DNA of 64,000 nucleotides from Phymorhynchus buccinoides (GCA_017654935.2 CM065706.1:5269469-5333468); one strand, 5' to 3'. Counted from the stretch's first letter, positions 11,911-23,539 are shown. Numbers and translations: made by a program. The notes: generated from the letters alone by a model not told the origin.

Positions 11911-12003
11911 TTCGTGAAGACGACAGTGTTCACATCAGGTCACGTTCCAGCGCTTCCATCAAATCTTGCTCCGATTGGTTGTAGGTCGGAAGCTCTCTAG
12001 GAC

Positions 12004-12201
12004 TGCAAACACACACAAGCACACGCACACACAGACACACACACACACACACATAGACACACACACACACACAGACATGCACACATACAAATGCAGACAC
12101 AGAGACACACACACAAACACAGACGCACACACACACATGCAGACACAGAGACACACACACAAACGCACACACACAAACATGCGCACACGCACACACAAGC
12201 A
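12004..12201 (+). repeat. (CA)n microsatellite with ACAGACACA variants
   Basis: About 200 bp of CA repeats interrupted by GACA and TGCA. Open frames on both strands are artefacts. Confidence 0.95.
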
Positions 12202-12369
12202 GGGTTATCAGACTTTACGCATTATGTCCTAAATCACCGTTGACTCCTATATTTTGCAAAACATATTATAGGAGTTGAAATACATGACAGAATACATTAT
12301 AGTAACCATGATCAGCATTTGAAAAATTATCAAAACTGCAGAGAGACTTCCTCTTCTTCTTTGTTCGTG

Positions 12370-12665
12370 GAGACAGTGTGTAGATGCGTCATACTACTGT
12401 TATGCACCAAACTAAGAAATAGTTAGGCCCAGCATGTCCGATTTCTGCTGAAGACATCTTTGTAGGAATTTATAGGGGAAAAAAGGCAGGAGAATGGACC
12501 AGCAAGATAGAAAGATAGCAGATGACAGTAAGCTAAAGGAAAAAGGCAGAGTCAAAGAGAGTGACAGATTAGAGGAAGCTACAAGCACAGAACTTCCAGA
12601 AGGTGGGGAACTATTTGTATAAAAGACCCCCCCCCCCCCCCCCACAGTATCCCCTTGAGGGGGGA
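12370..12665. repeat. Dispersed repeat ending in poly-C, copy 1
   Basis: Shares AGTTAGGCCCAGCATGTCCG, ACTTCCAGAAGGT and AAAGACCCCCC with 16450-16730 and, partially, 45455-45555. Unclassified; no coding. Confidence 0.6.
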
Positions 12666-12675
12666 AATGCAGGTT

Positions 12676-13397
12676 TTAACCCTTTTGCCGCCCATTTTTC
12701 AGCCAAAAAATACCTTTTATAGAAATTGTTTTATCTGCAATATTGGGAATTCCTCTGTGGTGTTTACAACATTACTAGCGCAACGCCTAGTACTGGCAAT
12801 GCACCATACTGGTAACACCTAGTAACGGTAACGGAAAGTACTGGTAACGCTGAGTACAGCAAATTTGAAGCGATTCGGTTAAGAAACGGCGGAGTTATAA
12901 GGCCCCGTTTCCCGTTGGCGCTGCTCTGAGAGTGACGCGTTCTCCCGATTCTCTTCACATTTGCTGCTAGGCGTTGCCCTGGCCATAGCAAGCCTGACAG
13001 CAAATTTGAATCAATTCGGTTAAGAAACGGCAGAGTTATGCGTGAAAAGGTGAAGCGGCGTATAGCGCGCACGTTTCTGAACCGATTCGCTTCTGGTTTG
13101 CACAACGATAGTCACCGCCCCGGTCATTTTTTCAAGGCAAAGAAATACCGTTTTATAGCGCAAATTGCCTTTTTGCCATCGCCCTGCACAGCAAATTTGA
13201 AGGAATTCGAAAAACGGCTGTTATAAGGCCCGTTTCGTGTTACAACATTATGGCTTTTTACTATATGATGCTTATCCTTACCTCACAAAATTAAGAAAAT
13301 AACTTCTGGATAACAGGCCCTGATTTGATGCCTTTAAGTGACAAGGGTGTTAAACCATTGTGGTGCAAAAATGCGACATTGGCGGTGAAAGGGTTAA
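12676..13397. mobile_element. TTAA-flanked MITE, CCCTTTCACCGCC family, copy 2 with long insert
   Basis: Same ends as copy 1 but about 720 bp, with an extra GC-rich block (about 12770-13245). The block has repeats AACGGCGGAGTTATAAGG and CAAATTTGAAGCGATTCGG and a run of GTACTGGTAACGC units. The copy at 25308-25990 carries a related block, so this is a subfamily rather than a chance insertion. Confidence 0.7.
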
Positions 13398-13453
13398 GCC
13401 GAAGACAAAAACTGTCACAAACTATACCTCTCTCACACAGGTGTGAAATCCCA

Positions 13454-13606
13454 GGGACGGTATTCATGTCGAGATAGCATGAGACTTAGCATGATGCTAA
13501 CTTAGAAGCTCTTCCAATGTCCTATAGGATTTGATAGGACTTTTGGAAGAGCTTCTAAGTTAGCATCCTGCTAAGTCTCATGCTATCTCGACATGAATAC
13601 CGTCCC
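13454..13606. mobile_element. 153-bp near-perfect palindrome (foldback MITE)
   Basis: GGGACGGTATTCATGTCGAG at the left is mirrored exactly at the right end (CTCGACATGAATACCGTCCC). Pairing continues through TAGCATGAGACTTAGCA and AAGAGCTTC blocks almost to the centre. No coding. Confidence 0.85.
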
Positions 13607-13954
13607 AGGACTAATTCAATTGCACATGTTAAAAAAAGAAAGAAATTTAGTTAACCCCGCTCCAACTACTTATCATAATGCAGTGATTTGGACTGAACAC
13701 AAATCTGCTAGAGCAAGGGAGAGCATAAGAAACTTCAGCAATAGCATAAAAAATAAACTCACTCAGCTCTGGGAGTTTACTCAAGCTTTTGGGATTATTA
13801 CAAAAACTTCGGGACTTTCCTGGTATTGCAGTACCTCCAGGATCATCCCACTGTCTTTATAGCTAAAAATGTCCCACATGTGCCTGATCCAGGTCGGGGG
13901 ACGTTAAACAGACTTTCTCTCGCTCTGGGAGTTTCCTCTCTTGATTTTCCCTAT

Positions 13955-14185
13955 TGGCCACTGCAAGTAGGGTTATTAACGCCCTTGACGGCAAGAGTTA
14001 AGCCCTTGTTGATCAGTATCCAAAAGGGCATTCACTCTTGTAAAAGGCAGCCATTAAGTGGCCTCAAATAGTTATTGGCGAGAGTTATTCCCTTGTTTGG
14101 TCAGTGCTCAAAACATCTTCCCCCACCCACCAAGGGCAATCACTCTTGCAAAAGGTGTTCTTTGCAGTGGCCAATAGAGTAGGGT
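13955..14185. repeat. Dispersed repeat with CAAGAGYGATTGCCCTTG units, copy 2 (reverse)
   Basis: Reverse-complement match to 8168-8395, including GGTTATTAACGCCCTTGACG and CAATCACTCTTGCAAAAGG. Confidence 0.6.
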
Positions 14186-14194
14186 TTTTGTCAT

Positions 14195-14405
14195 ACTCCG
14201 AACACATATATACTTGTGGCGGTACCATAGCCGATGAGGTTTAACCGAGGCGTGGTTACTGCTACACATATCTGTATTGTTAAAAAAATCGGGACTTTAC
14301 TGGCGTTGTACTGCCTCCGGGCATTGCCTCCAGTATTGTTCCCACCATCTTTGTATCTACAAATGTCCCATATGTGTCTATGACCGAGAGGACGTAAAAC
14401 ACCAT
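14195..14405 (-). mobile_element. SINE-like dispersed repeat, copy 1
   Basis: On the - strand it contains GTTTTACGTCCTCTCGGTCA, AAGATGGTGGGAACAATACT and CGGTACCATAGCC-type sequence (shown in the other orientation). + strand copies at 21546-21755 and 56365-56525 are colinear. No terminal inverted repeats were seen, so a SINE or retro-copy is the working call. Confidence 0.5.
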
Positions 14406-14637
14406 TTTTCATTCGTAGGGTTTTTGAAAAAAATCAATTTTAAGCAAACAATGATTTGGTTTGTTTGCAATAATTGATTGGTAATTTCAAGGGATGCATG
14501 CCAATATGTCTATGCATTTCAGATGATATAGCAGAGGAGGCGGTTGCTATTCCAGAGGACTGGGAGATGCCTTGCACAGGGTGCATTCTCACTCTCTCCA
14601 CTAAGAGGAGAGACAGACACCCGCACACATTTATCCA

Positions 14638-15166
14638 TTAACTCTTCTACTACCAAGTATTACTTAGACTGTTTACCGTTGCGCACCAAGTAATTTTTGA
14701 CGCTGCACTGATTTTCGCACACACTCACTTTAAAAATTCATTTAAAAAATACTCTCTCGAATCATCACTAAATTTACCTGTGTCGATCTACTGCTGCAAA
14801 CCCAAGATCGTTTCAACACTTTCGATGCTCTTTTTGATTCGCCTAAGTTCCGATTCAGCCACTTTTTCCACAGTAAATGCTTCGTCGGCACTATTGCCAT
14901 CTTGTAGAGGTTCACGCCAAAAGTTGTCAGGTTCCATCGCCGAAAATTACAAAATTTAGCCTACAAATGAAGATGGCGGAAGATTGTGCTTTCCCTGAGC
15001 AAACTGCGCATGTCACGGAAGTAAAGGATGTGATGTCACTTGATATAAATAGCGCAAAGGGGGACACCGGGGTTTCCCTAGTATCTGGCGGTAAAACCCG
15101 CCCTTGGCTAGCAACGGTATACGGTAAACTGGCGGGTCAACCCGCCGACAGCAGCAGAAGAGTTAA
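14638..15166 (-). mobile_element. TTAA-flanked element, CTCTTCTACTACC family, copy 2
   Basis: Closely matches 3699-4250 along its length with the same TTAA-flanked ends. The acidic - strand frame of copy 1 is altered here. It lies just downstream of the last exon of the - strand gene. Confidence 0.75.
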
Positions 15167-15321
15167 TCATTGTCAATGATGATGGCACTGCTCCCCCACT
15201 TCCACCCCACCCCCAGGTGTGTGTGTGTTGTGATTTTTCAATGTTTTCTTTGTCTATAATTTTCTTTATGTATTGCTATATGGATGGCTTGGTGTAAAAA
15301 AAACAATGTATTCAATGTCCA

Positions 15322-15458
15322 TCAGGAAATAAAATGTTGACTTTGACTGTGACACACACACATTACAAAAACGGTAAAACCGTACGTGGTTTTCTGCTGA
15401 GGGGCAATGTCAAAGTCCTCCATGTTCTGTTGGCCGGGCATATACTGTACACCTCCCT
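15322..15458 (-). CDS. Myristoylation-motif gene, candidate last exon
   Basis: Acceptor TATTTTTTTCAG with a long T tract, then EGGVQYMPGQQNMEDFDIAP and QQKTTYGF. Reading on to the stop at 15322 adds a cysteine-containing tail that looks less protein-like and overlaps a CA-rich tract. The true exon may instead end at GTAATG (15366-15361), with another exon not found. Confidence 0.55.
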
Positions 15459-18400
15459 CTGAAAAAAATATAAAAAAAAAAATATTGCCTACTTCAATTT
15501 TCGAGTATTGTCTGAAGAAAACAACCGTCACTTCTCTCTTTCTAAGACAGAATACACTTATTTAACAAAAGAATTACATCGACTGATTCATACATTGTTA
15601 TACATGTACAAACGTTATGCTTAATATTGAAAATACGGTAAAGGTAAAATGTGCCAACCCCCCCCCCCCCTCATTTCTCGGTTAATTCCATTTTTGCCTT
15701 TCTTACCAAACATAAAGCTGTAGTTAATTAACATTTTCAGCTAATTATCTTTTTGGAATAACCCTACACATAAGACAGAAAAACGCAATGAACCACGACT
15801 GTGACAAATGCTGCGGTGTACTGCAGTACATAGGGGGGGGGGTCCTATTAGATAATGGCCTTTATCATGACTGCAATTAATTATTGAACAAAGATAATTA
15901 GCTGAAAATGTTCATAAAATACAGCTTCATGTTTGGTAAGAAAGGCAAAAACGGAAAAATGGAATTAACCGAGAAATGTAGGGGGGGTGGCACATCTTGA
16001 CCTTTACCGAAAATGCATACTGATGGATGGGTGTGTGAGAGAATGAAGGAATTGTGGAGTGGAGGGATGAGAGAGGAAAATAAAATATGTTATAAGAAGA
16101 AGAAAAAAAATAGAAAAAAATGACATCACAACTTTAGTCCTGGAAGCATTTGAAAGAGTTAGATAGTTTAGATTCTGGGGTTCTTTTGCACGCATTAATG
16201 CAAATGTTTTGAGATTACTCAGTTTCTGTCATATAAGTGCAGATAAAAGAACATTTATTTAACAAAATTGCATCAGTGATCTGCTATCACAACTTTAGTC
16301 CTGGAAGCATTTGAAAGAGTTAGATAGTTTAGATTCTGGGGGTCTTTTGCAAGCATTAATGCAAAAGTTTTGAACGAAATCTATGAGAATATCCACAAAA
16401 TACATATAATATTCTGATAACAAAATTCAAAATTCAGTTTCTGTCATATGAGTGCAGATGCGTCATGCTGCCATTACGCGCCTAAGAAAGATATAGTTAG
16501 GCTCAGCATGTCCGACTTCGGCTGCAGAAAATCTTTCGAGGAGTTTCTAGAACAAAGGCAGAAGAATGAAGCGGTAAGGCAGAAAGATAGTAGATGACAG
16601 TAAGCAAATGGAAAAGGCAGAGTCAAAGGGAGTGACAGATCAGAGGAAGTTACCAGCACAGAACTTCCAGAAGGTAGGAGGAACTATTTGTACACAAGAC
16701 CCCCCCCCCCCTGCATCCGCACGGGGGAGTGATATCAAATAAGAATTTTGTATGACATTTTGGGGGTGTGCCTAATAATGTCATACACCTTATAAATGGT
16801 CAGTAAAAAAAACAACCCAGTAATATCTCTCATCATGATTCGACTGGGCCAAAGGTTCTTGACTATTCACTGTGTCTGTACATGTGATGCAAGTGAAACT
16901 GACCCATGGCCAATATTAAAATGATGCAGCTGTGCCCAATGGAAGCTGTCTTTACCAGTGGCAGTTCTCCCTACACGCCGTAAAGAATTGTTAGTCGTTG
17001 TCACTCCACGGGTGGAGTGATTGTGTGGGTGGCTCCATGAATGGAGCGAAGTCCCCTGAAGTCGGAGTATGGCCGCCCATGTGGTGGGGCCCTTTAAAAA
17101 CAGCCACGCACGTAATCTTCCCACCCAAGGCAATGCGAAATGTTCACATGGCACTGGGTGTGCCCCCGAGTGTTTAACCGTTTCACCGCCAGCCATTTTT
17201 CAGCAAAAAGTTTCTATTAATCTTACCTGTAATATTGGGGATTCCTCTGTGACATATTTAAAGTAAGGCCTATCCTTACCTCCCAAAATTAAGAGAATAG
17301 GGTCTTTGGATAACAGACCCTGATTTGATGCCTTTTAGTGACATGGGTGTTAAATCATTGTGGTGCAAAAATGAGACGATGGCGGTGAAAGAGTTAAGCT
17401 GGGAAACGAAAACAACAACAATGCTTCAACTCAATTATACTGTAGCAAAATGCTGACATAGAACATACCTTGCTTCATGTCCGTTGTAAAAACAGTACTC
17501 TTTGTTGTCTGCAACACAGGAAGCACACACAAAAAGTAAGAAATTTAAATACGAGTACCATTGATTAACTAAAACCATGTACTGCATTTCATCAATTAAT
17601 TATTATGCACGAATGTATCACATAAAACCCATACCAATATGATTGACTGATTAGTCAAATACAATACTAATAAATATAGTCCGCCAACCACCCCATACAT
17701 CCTGTCCGTATATCCATACATCTGTCTGTCTACAGTCTATCAATCTATCTACCAATCTTAGCTATCTTCCTTTCTGACGATCTATCTATCTATTGCTATA
17801 TCAATCAATACGTCTACTGATCTATTTACCATAATTACTGGGATACAAGTGGGAGAAGGTCCCACAGTCATCTTCGATAACATCAAAACCTCCAACCGGC
17901 AATATTCACAATCAACATCACCAAAACTTTGGTGAGCTGTGTGTGTGTTTGTGTGTACGTGTGTGTTTGTGCATCTATATCTAATTTCGCAAGTTCCGTA
18001 AGCAACAATGTAATTTCTAATTGGATGTTAAACTCACCATCTACCAATACCATCTAACTTCATAATGCACGAAATCACATCATTGCTTACAAAACTTGCA
18101 ATGACGTTTTCCTGAAGTCTCTGTCTCATTCCCGCTATTCGTGCCCCCCACCCCCTCCCCCTATTTGTTTTAACCGCTACATAAAGTAAAAAAATAATAG
18201 AAGCCACAAATTTCAGCACTCTAAAATCTGGAATCCAGAAGTTTCACCACTCCCCAAAAAAACCATTTCTGGCATGTTCCGAAAAATCACACCCCTCTAT
18301 CTATACAGTGGAACCTCCCTTATAAGACCTCCCATTATAAGACTCCCTCCCATATAAGACCTACTTTTCTGAGACACTGCCCTTCTTTGTAAGTATTGAA

Positions 18401-19660
18401 ATTACCTCCCTTATAAAACCCCTCCCTTATAAGACCTCATTTTCGATGATGTTTGAAGGTCTTATAAGGGAGGTTCCACTGTACCAGCACATGTCTTACC
18501 TGCCCAGTGTTTGCAGAACGGAATTTGGAAGGATTAAATCCCCCTTTCCCAGCCTGCTCCTCCTGCAAAAATACAAATAAATCCCAGAAAGGCAGTGATG
18601 AACAAACTTGTATTTTAAGGAAAGAAACAAACAAAAGGACGCATACATTATAAATGCTGCAAAAGCATTTATATATAATGGGAAAAAATGAAAATGTTGT
18701 ATACAGAAATACTAGAAAAAGAAAGAAGGGGCAGCCAACTGCAAACTAAGGGATCAGCTTTGAAACGTTTTCTTGAAGTTTCTCCGTAGGGCATATTTCC
18801 TCATAACATCTGCAGTAGGTAATCTGAAAACCAGGGATCTGAAATCTGCATTAATGAATCACACACACAAACACATCACTTTCACACACCCTGACCCCCA
18901 ATTTAAAAAAACACACACACACCACTTTCACACACCCACCCTCCTATCCCAAACACACACACATTCACCCCACCCCAACACATGCAAACATCACTTTCAC
19001 CCACCCTCTTGTAATCTACAACACACACACATGCACATGCATGCATGCACACATACAAATACACCACATTCACCCACCCCCTATCCCCACCCCACCCCAA
19101 TACCTCACCTCATCCTCATTTTTCCAGTCGTCAGGGTTCCTGTGGATGGTTTTCTGCCTGAGAAGCATCTGCTGGTTCAGCGTGTACTGCTCCCGCTGCT
19201 TGCGCTGCGCGTACGTCTCGGGCAGATCCTGCTGTCGCACCGGAGCTGGGGGGTGAGACTGAAACTGAGGGGCGGGTCTGCTGCTTTGCCTGTTGTCTGT
19301 CGGAATCTGTAACACTTCGTTCAACTCGTCCTCCGTTTCTTTATTTGCCTGCCAGACGAAACCGTCCTGGGTTGGTTTCTGTCGGTTCCGGGAGCCATCC
19401 CAGGAAGGTTTGTCTTCGTTTTGAGCAAACCCATCCTTACCTGTATTGTTTATGCGGTTGTTTCGCTCTTCTACAGACTCCTCGGGTTGTGTGATGAAGG
19501 TTCTCTGCACAGATTGGTTTGGGGGAGCCTCACTAGCCGCGTTCTTGTTCGTATGAATGGCGGGAGCGTCCGGATTATTTACATTAGCAACAGGTTTGGC
19601 CTTCTTCGGATTTCGAGCAGTCTCGGGCTTCTTCTCCGCTTTGCTGGAGCTCGACCCCAT
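15322..19660 (-). CDS. Unrecognised gene, predicted N-myristoylated protein of about 263 residues (four exons)
   Basis: Four exons on the - strand join in frame: 19660-19109, 18562-18500, 17508-17469 and 15458-15322, with all three introns GT-AG. The product starts MGSSSSK: Gly-2, Ser-6 and Lys-7 fit the N-myristoyltransferase consensus, so membrane attachment is likely. Residues 1-184 are hydrophilic and low-complexity, rich in Asn, Gln, Pro and Lys, with a basic Gln-rich helix-like stretch (about 148-175, YAQRKQREQYTLNQQMLLRQ). No transmembrane segment or known domain is recognised. Start context ACCATGG is ideal. The end is uncertain: the last exon may run to the stop at 15322 or splice at GTAATG (15366). 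The function cannot be named. Confidence 0.72.
15637..16008. mobile_element. Poly-C foldback element, copy C
   Basis: GGTAAAGG and CCTTTACC ends with flanks GAAAATAC and GAAAATGC, an 8-bp duplication with one change. Same arms as copies A, B and D; lacks the telomere-like block. Confidence 0.85.
16124..16372. repeat. Direct duplication of about 87 bp
   Basis: ACTTTAGTCCTGGAAGCATT through GATTCTGGGG and GCATTAATGCAAA occurs at about 16124-16210 and again at about 16286-16372, separated by about 75 bp. Confidence 0.8.
16450..16730. repeat. Dispersed repeat ending in poly-C, copy 2
   Basis: Aligns with 12370-12665 through AGATGCGTCAT, TCAGCATGTCCGA and ACTTCCAGAAGGT to a C run (16700-16711). 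Confidence 0.6.
17174..17397. mobile_element. TTAA-flanked MITE, CCCTTTCACCGCC family, copy 3
   Basis: TTAACCGTTTCACCGCC and GGCGGTGAAAGAGTTAA; 224 bp. Lies in the third intron of the - strand gene. Confidence 0.8.
17469..17508 (-). CDS. Myristoylation-motif gene, exon 3 (residues 206-219)
   Basis: 40 nt between acceptor TGTGTTGCAG and donor GTATGT. In phase 0 it encodes TTKSTVFTTDMKQ plus one base. The ending phase matches exon 4. A microexon of this size is less certain than its neighbours. Confidence 0.62.
17509..18305. other. Intron of the - strand gene without recognised elements
   Basis: Degenerate ATCT/CTGT microsatellite (17700-17800) and a short GT tract (17938-17970). No conserved open frame. 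Confidence 0.5.
18306..18481. mobile_element. TA-flanked MITE, CAGTGGAACCTCCC family, copy 1
   Basis: CAGTGGAACCTCCCTTATAA at the left and GGGAGGTTCCACTG at the right, flanked by TA on both sides, as in Tc1/mariner/pogo insertion. Other copies: 38071-38255, 56574-56714; partial: 51203-51296, 62585-about 62700. Confidence 0.85.
18500..18562 (-). CDS. Myristoylation-motif gene, exon 2 (residues 185-205)
   Basis: 63 nt between acceptor ATTTTTGCAG and donor GTAAGA, encoding EEQAGKGGFNPSKFRSANTG and Q. Phase 0 at both ends. Short, but the splice signals are strong and the frame agrees with exon 1. Confidence 0.75.
19109..19660 (-). CDS. Myristoylation-motif gene, exon 1 (residues 1-184)
   Basis: Starts at ATG 19660-19658 in ACCATGG context and ends at donor GTGAGG in phase 0 after DDWKNEDE. 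It carries the MGSSSSK motif and the polar low-complexity region. A CA-rich, T-poor stretch (about 18860-19100) lies just inside the following intron. Confidence 0.8.
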
Positions 19661-19761
19661 GGTGGGTTTATCTGGTGGTTGGACCTACCAACGGCACAAA
19701 ATGGAGTGACCGGATTTTGTCGAGAACCTCTCAAGTTTGACTTTTGCTCTGGTAGGAATGC

Positions 19762-19777
19762 AGCGCATGATTGCGCA
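19762..19777 (-). promoter_or_regulatory. NRF1-like palindrome upstream of the myristoylation-motif gene
   Basis: TGCGCAATCATGCGCT, read on the - strand about 100 bp upstream of the ATG, resembles the NRF1 palindrome (two TGCGCA-type half sites). NRF1 sites are common in CpG-type promoters. The motif is seen; its role is inference. Confidence 0.35.
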
Positions 19778-20319
19778 TTGGCTTGTGTCGTGTTTCCCTT
19801 GCGTCATAGGCCAACTTCGAAACGAGGCTGTGGTAGCAAGTGGTAAGTGCGATGACATTGGCACCACAAAAAAAAAATCTAATTTTTAAAAATAAGAGTA
19901 CTTGTTCTAGATTTTCTCTAATATACTAGTGAAACAAATAACTTTCACTGGAACTTGCAAAATTAATTATAAAAAAGTCGTTTGCTGCTGATTGGGAGAA
20001 AAAGACAGCAGCAGTCAGCCTCAACCATTGTGGCACAGTGGTTAACAAACTCTAGTAGCCACGTTCATGTGATGACCACTCATGAAACAGTCGATATCTC
20101 CTCCTCCTCCTGGTTTAAACAAGGGTTTTTAAAATTCAGTTCAATTCAAAACATAGTTACAAAAGAATGCATTCAGAGCAACAACAAGCTCAAAGCTTAT
20201 CTTCTTGTTTTGAGAGCCCATGGTCAATGAGCTGACCATTCTGGCTCTGTAAAAAAAGACTGAAAAAGAGGGGTTCCTGTGGTGTTCAAATGAGCGACTT
20301 AGCTGGCTCTTTTGCCCGC

Positions 20320-20399
20320 CAGGTGGCATAGCGCTTGACTGGGGCTAATCCTCTCTATATTCTTAGTTGGGGATAAAGAGAGAGATAGGGAGGAGTCCA

Positions 20400-20498
<99 letters not shown>

Positions 20499-20595
20499 GC
20501 CCAACTAAGAATATAGCGTGATAAGCCCCTAGTGGTTTGACTGCCCCCTGGCGGTCAAAAAATCGCCATAAGTCGACCATTCCAGTTGGCAGTGG
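20320..20595. mobile_element. Foldback element with a CT microsatellite at its centre, copy 1
   Basis: Arms GGGGCTAATCCTCTCTATAT and its partner around TAAGCCCC, with outer CCGCCAGGTGGCA and CCCCCTGGCGG. The centre is about 94 bp of (CT)n (20402-20495). The copy at 60585-60765 has the same arms around shorter GA and CT runs. Confidence 0.65.
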
Positions 20596-20710
20596 TGGTG
20601 TAGCAACCAACATTATAGAGATTGGAGTGGGCAAGGGAGAAGGGAGGAGGGGGAGGGGCGGGGGGGGAGGGGGGGGAGACTGATGAGTTACTGATCAGCC
20701 TCCAGTCCTG

Positions 20711-21050
20711 GGGGCCGTTTCACAAGGGCTAACGTTACGTAGCGTGAGCGCAAATCGGCAAAAACGGTACTAAGAAACACCTCTTTCGCCGACGTTTGCC
20801 AAAAACTTTTTGTGGCTACTCACAAGGTATCTTTTCGCGAACTATCACGTGACTAGCATTGGGTGAATACATTTCTTGTTGTTGATTGGTCCATAACAGT
20901 TTGGTTAAAATTCTTTTTTTTGAATTGACCAATCAGACAAGAGCCTTTGATATTCTTCTGCAAACGTTTTCTAAACTGGTGTATTAGGCCCCGTTTGGCG
21001 TAAGCGTTATTTGCGCGGTGACCGTTATCTAGAGACGCTCGACCCTGACG
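20711..21050. mobile_element. GGGGCGAGTTTC-type MITE, copy 3
   Basis: Starts GGGGGCCGTTTCACAAGG, carries GCGCAAATCGGCAAAAACGG and TGTTGATTGGTCCAT, and ends CTAGAGACGCTCGACCC. Colinear with 11236-11567. Confidence 0.7.
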
Positions 21051-21545
21051 TGCCACGCACGTCAGCAGTGAAGGCTGCGATGGAGTCCTGCTGAGTTCGT
21101 TCCACTCCCTGATGGTTCTTGGGAGGAACGAGTTGGACCTGTACTTAGTGCGGCACTGAATGCGCTGAAACTGCAGGTGGTGTCGGTCCACGCCTTTGCC
21201 GAGATGGAAGCGGCACCAGCTTGGCTCAGTGCATACTCGGGCAGTGTACAGCGTCGGTGCTGATTTTGTGCAGCATGGAGAGCATGGTCCTCTGCCGCCT
21301 GCTCTCCAGTGATCAAGAAACCGATCCCAGGGATCGTATCTCGCTAGTCAGAAAAAATCTGCCTCGCAGCAAGAAGCCTGTCACTCGCAATGGCTAGTAC
21401 AACAGAGAAAAAAGAAAGGTTAACCGTCTCTGTCTCATGCAGCAATTCAAATGATCGAGCGCACGTTAGATTTTACGTCCTCTTGACCCGGGACATTTAT
21501 TGTATTCGTAGCATATATATCAATTGAATCGAGCGCACGAATGAA
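21051..21545. other. Possible old LINE C-terminal fragment, otherwise nothing recognised
   Basis: The - strand reads SLYTARVCTEPSWCRFHLGK, then a QRIQCRTKYRSNSFLPRTI-like frame. This resembles the end of a reverse transcriptase ORF (basic, then SFLPRTIREWN), but it is frame-broken. Low certainty. Confidence 0.35.
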
Positions 21546-21755
21546 TGAATGAAAAATGATGTTTTACGTCCTCTCGGTCATAGACACATATGGGACATTT
21601 GTCAATACAAAGATGGTGGGAACATTACTGGGAACAATGCCCAGAGGCAGTGCCACACCAGTAAAGTTCCGATTTTTTTTTAAATAATACAGATATGTGT
21701 AGCGGTAACCACGCCTCGGTAAAACCTCATCGGCTATGGTACCGCTACAGTCTTT
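21546..21755 (+). mobile_element. SINE-like dispersed repeat, copy 2
   Basis: TTTTACGTCCTCTCGGTCAT, CAAAGATGGTGGGAACA, a T run, then ATATGTGTAGCGGTAACC and CATCGGCTATGGTACC. Colinear with 56365-56525. Confidence 0.55.
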
Positions 21756-21959
21756 TTAAAAGTTCAAAATGACGATAGGAATCGAGCGCACCTCGCCCTT
21801 CCCTTCTTTTATACTGCTGGTGCGGCTTTAAATGTACAATGCACAACCAACTGACTTGATGGAGACTGCATACAAACAGATATACAACTGAATTTATGAT
21901 CAAACGAATTCTTCTTCTTTTTCTTCTTCTTCTGCGGAATTAATTCTTAAGAAAAAATA

Positions 21960-22860
21960 AGTTTTAAAACTCATCTATTAGTATAGTATAGTATAGTGTG
22001 GGACTGGCTCAAGCCTAAGCCTCGCGGCTTATAAACGTCCCTTCATTGACACTGTTTTGTTTGCATAAGCATGCCTTTTAAAATTATGATTGTAATTCAA
22101 TCATCATGTTCAAAAAATAGTTGACTAAAATTTTCATCTTTGTCAAGGAGATTTTTGAAGGTATTTAGTGTTGGTGCTCTTTTTAGGTTAGGTGTTAGTA
22201 AATTCCAGAGGTTAGCAACTCGATTACTAAAACAATGTTTACGCCTGTTAGTATTACAACGCTGTATACTGATGTAATTTTCCCTCTTGATTTCTAGTGC
22301 TGTTATAAATGGATAGTGTAAAAAGAGAATCAATGCTAATGTCATCTAAGTTGTTAAAAATTTTGTACATCTGTATAAGGTCTCCCCTAACACGTTTTCC
22401 TTTTAATGAATGAAGGTTTAATTTTTGTAATCTATCTTGGTAATTAAAATCTTTACAACTTTTAACCATCTTAGTTGCTCTCCTCTGTACCCTTTCAATA
22501 GAAGCTGACTGACGTTTTAAATACGGATACCAGATGATATTACCATACACTAAATGTGAACGTACCAATGATTTGTATAGTAACAAAAATGTTTCCTTAT
22601 CTAAACGAATGAATGTTCTTTTAATTATTCCCAACATCTGATTTGCCTTATTTATCCCTTTATGGATATGTGTATCAAAAGTAAGATTATTGTCAAATGC
22701 GACTCCAAGGTCTTTTTTCTCAGTACATGCATTTATCTTTTGCTCCTCTTGATCGATTTTCATAACATAATCATATTCTGGATTATTTTTGCCTACATGC
22801 ATAACTTTGCATTTTGACACATTAAAATATAGGTTCCAGTCGTATTATGAAAGGAAAAAC
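21960..22860 (-). pseudogene. 5'-truncated LINE fragment, reverse transcriptase C-terminal part
   Basis: The - strand frame 22820-22254 encodes KCKVMHVGKNNPEYDYVMK, LVRSHLVYGNIIWYPYLKRQ and RVQRRATKMVKSC. This is the post-catalytic thumb and C-terminal part of non-LTR reverse transcriptases annotated as jockey-like. A frame shift near 22270 moves the remainder (RKHCFSNRVANLWN, 22345-22097) to another frame. It ends in a tail of TATAG-type units (about 21980-22000), as LINE 3' ends often do. The catalytic domain is absent. Confidence 0.8.
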
Positions 22861-22919
22861 AACAACACCCGAAGGTGCTGATGGGACCCAGAGACACACC
22901 CGGGCCAACCCCATCATAG

Positions 22920-23537
22920 CCCCCCCCCCCCCCCCCCCCCCCCCCAACTGATTAAAAATGTTCTATTGAAATTTGGAGCGATGGAACAATGTCACCTCCA
23001 AGCACACTACAGGCATGCCTTGGGAGCAAATGACCTCAATGCCTTGCTTATGTTAAGCCATGTTTATAGAACCAGAGAACAAAATAAAACATAGAAATAA
23101 TTTTGAAAGAAATCATTTAAAAAGTATGCTAAGATTTCGGGAGTCAGTGAGGGAGATCGAGGAGGGAGAGGTATGGGGGAAGGTGAATGAAAAGGCAGAA
23201 GAGGCCACCAAGTCCTGAGGCTGTATGTGTGGGAATAGAGGTGGTGGTAGCTAGTGGGGGTTTAGCTGTTTCTAAACAGGGCCCCGGCCGTTCGTTACCA
23301 ATGATGCACTTCAAAGTGCGTTCTGAAAGTTAAAAAAAAATATTTTTGCAAACGAAGTTTATTTTCTTGTTTATTGTGTCTTTAGATAAGAAAACAATAA
23401 AGAGTTTAAAGAAAATTCAGGGGGAAAACATCGTTGTTAAGAAACGGGTTAATCAATGTAGATTTTAAAAAAACCTCACTAGCTTTCCGCCTATGGCGGA
23501 GTATCTAAAATGAAATGAACAACGCTGAAGAACGCTG
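22920..23537. other. Poly-C run and sequence upstream of RPLP0
   Basis: C homopolymer at 22920-22945, then unique AT-rich sequence. No TATA box was identified. It would include the distal RPLP0 promoter. Confidence 0.4.
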
Positions 23538-23539
23538 AA

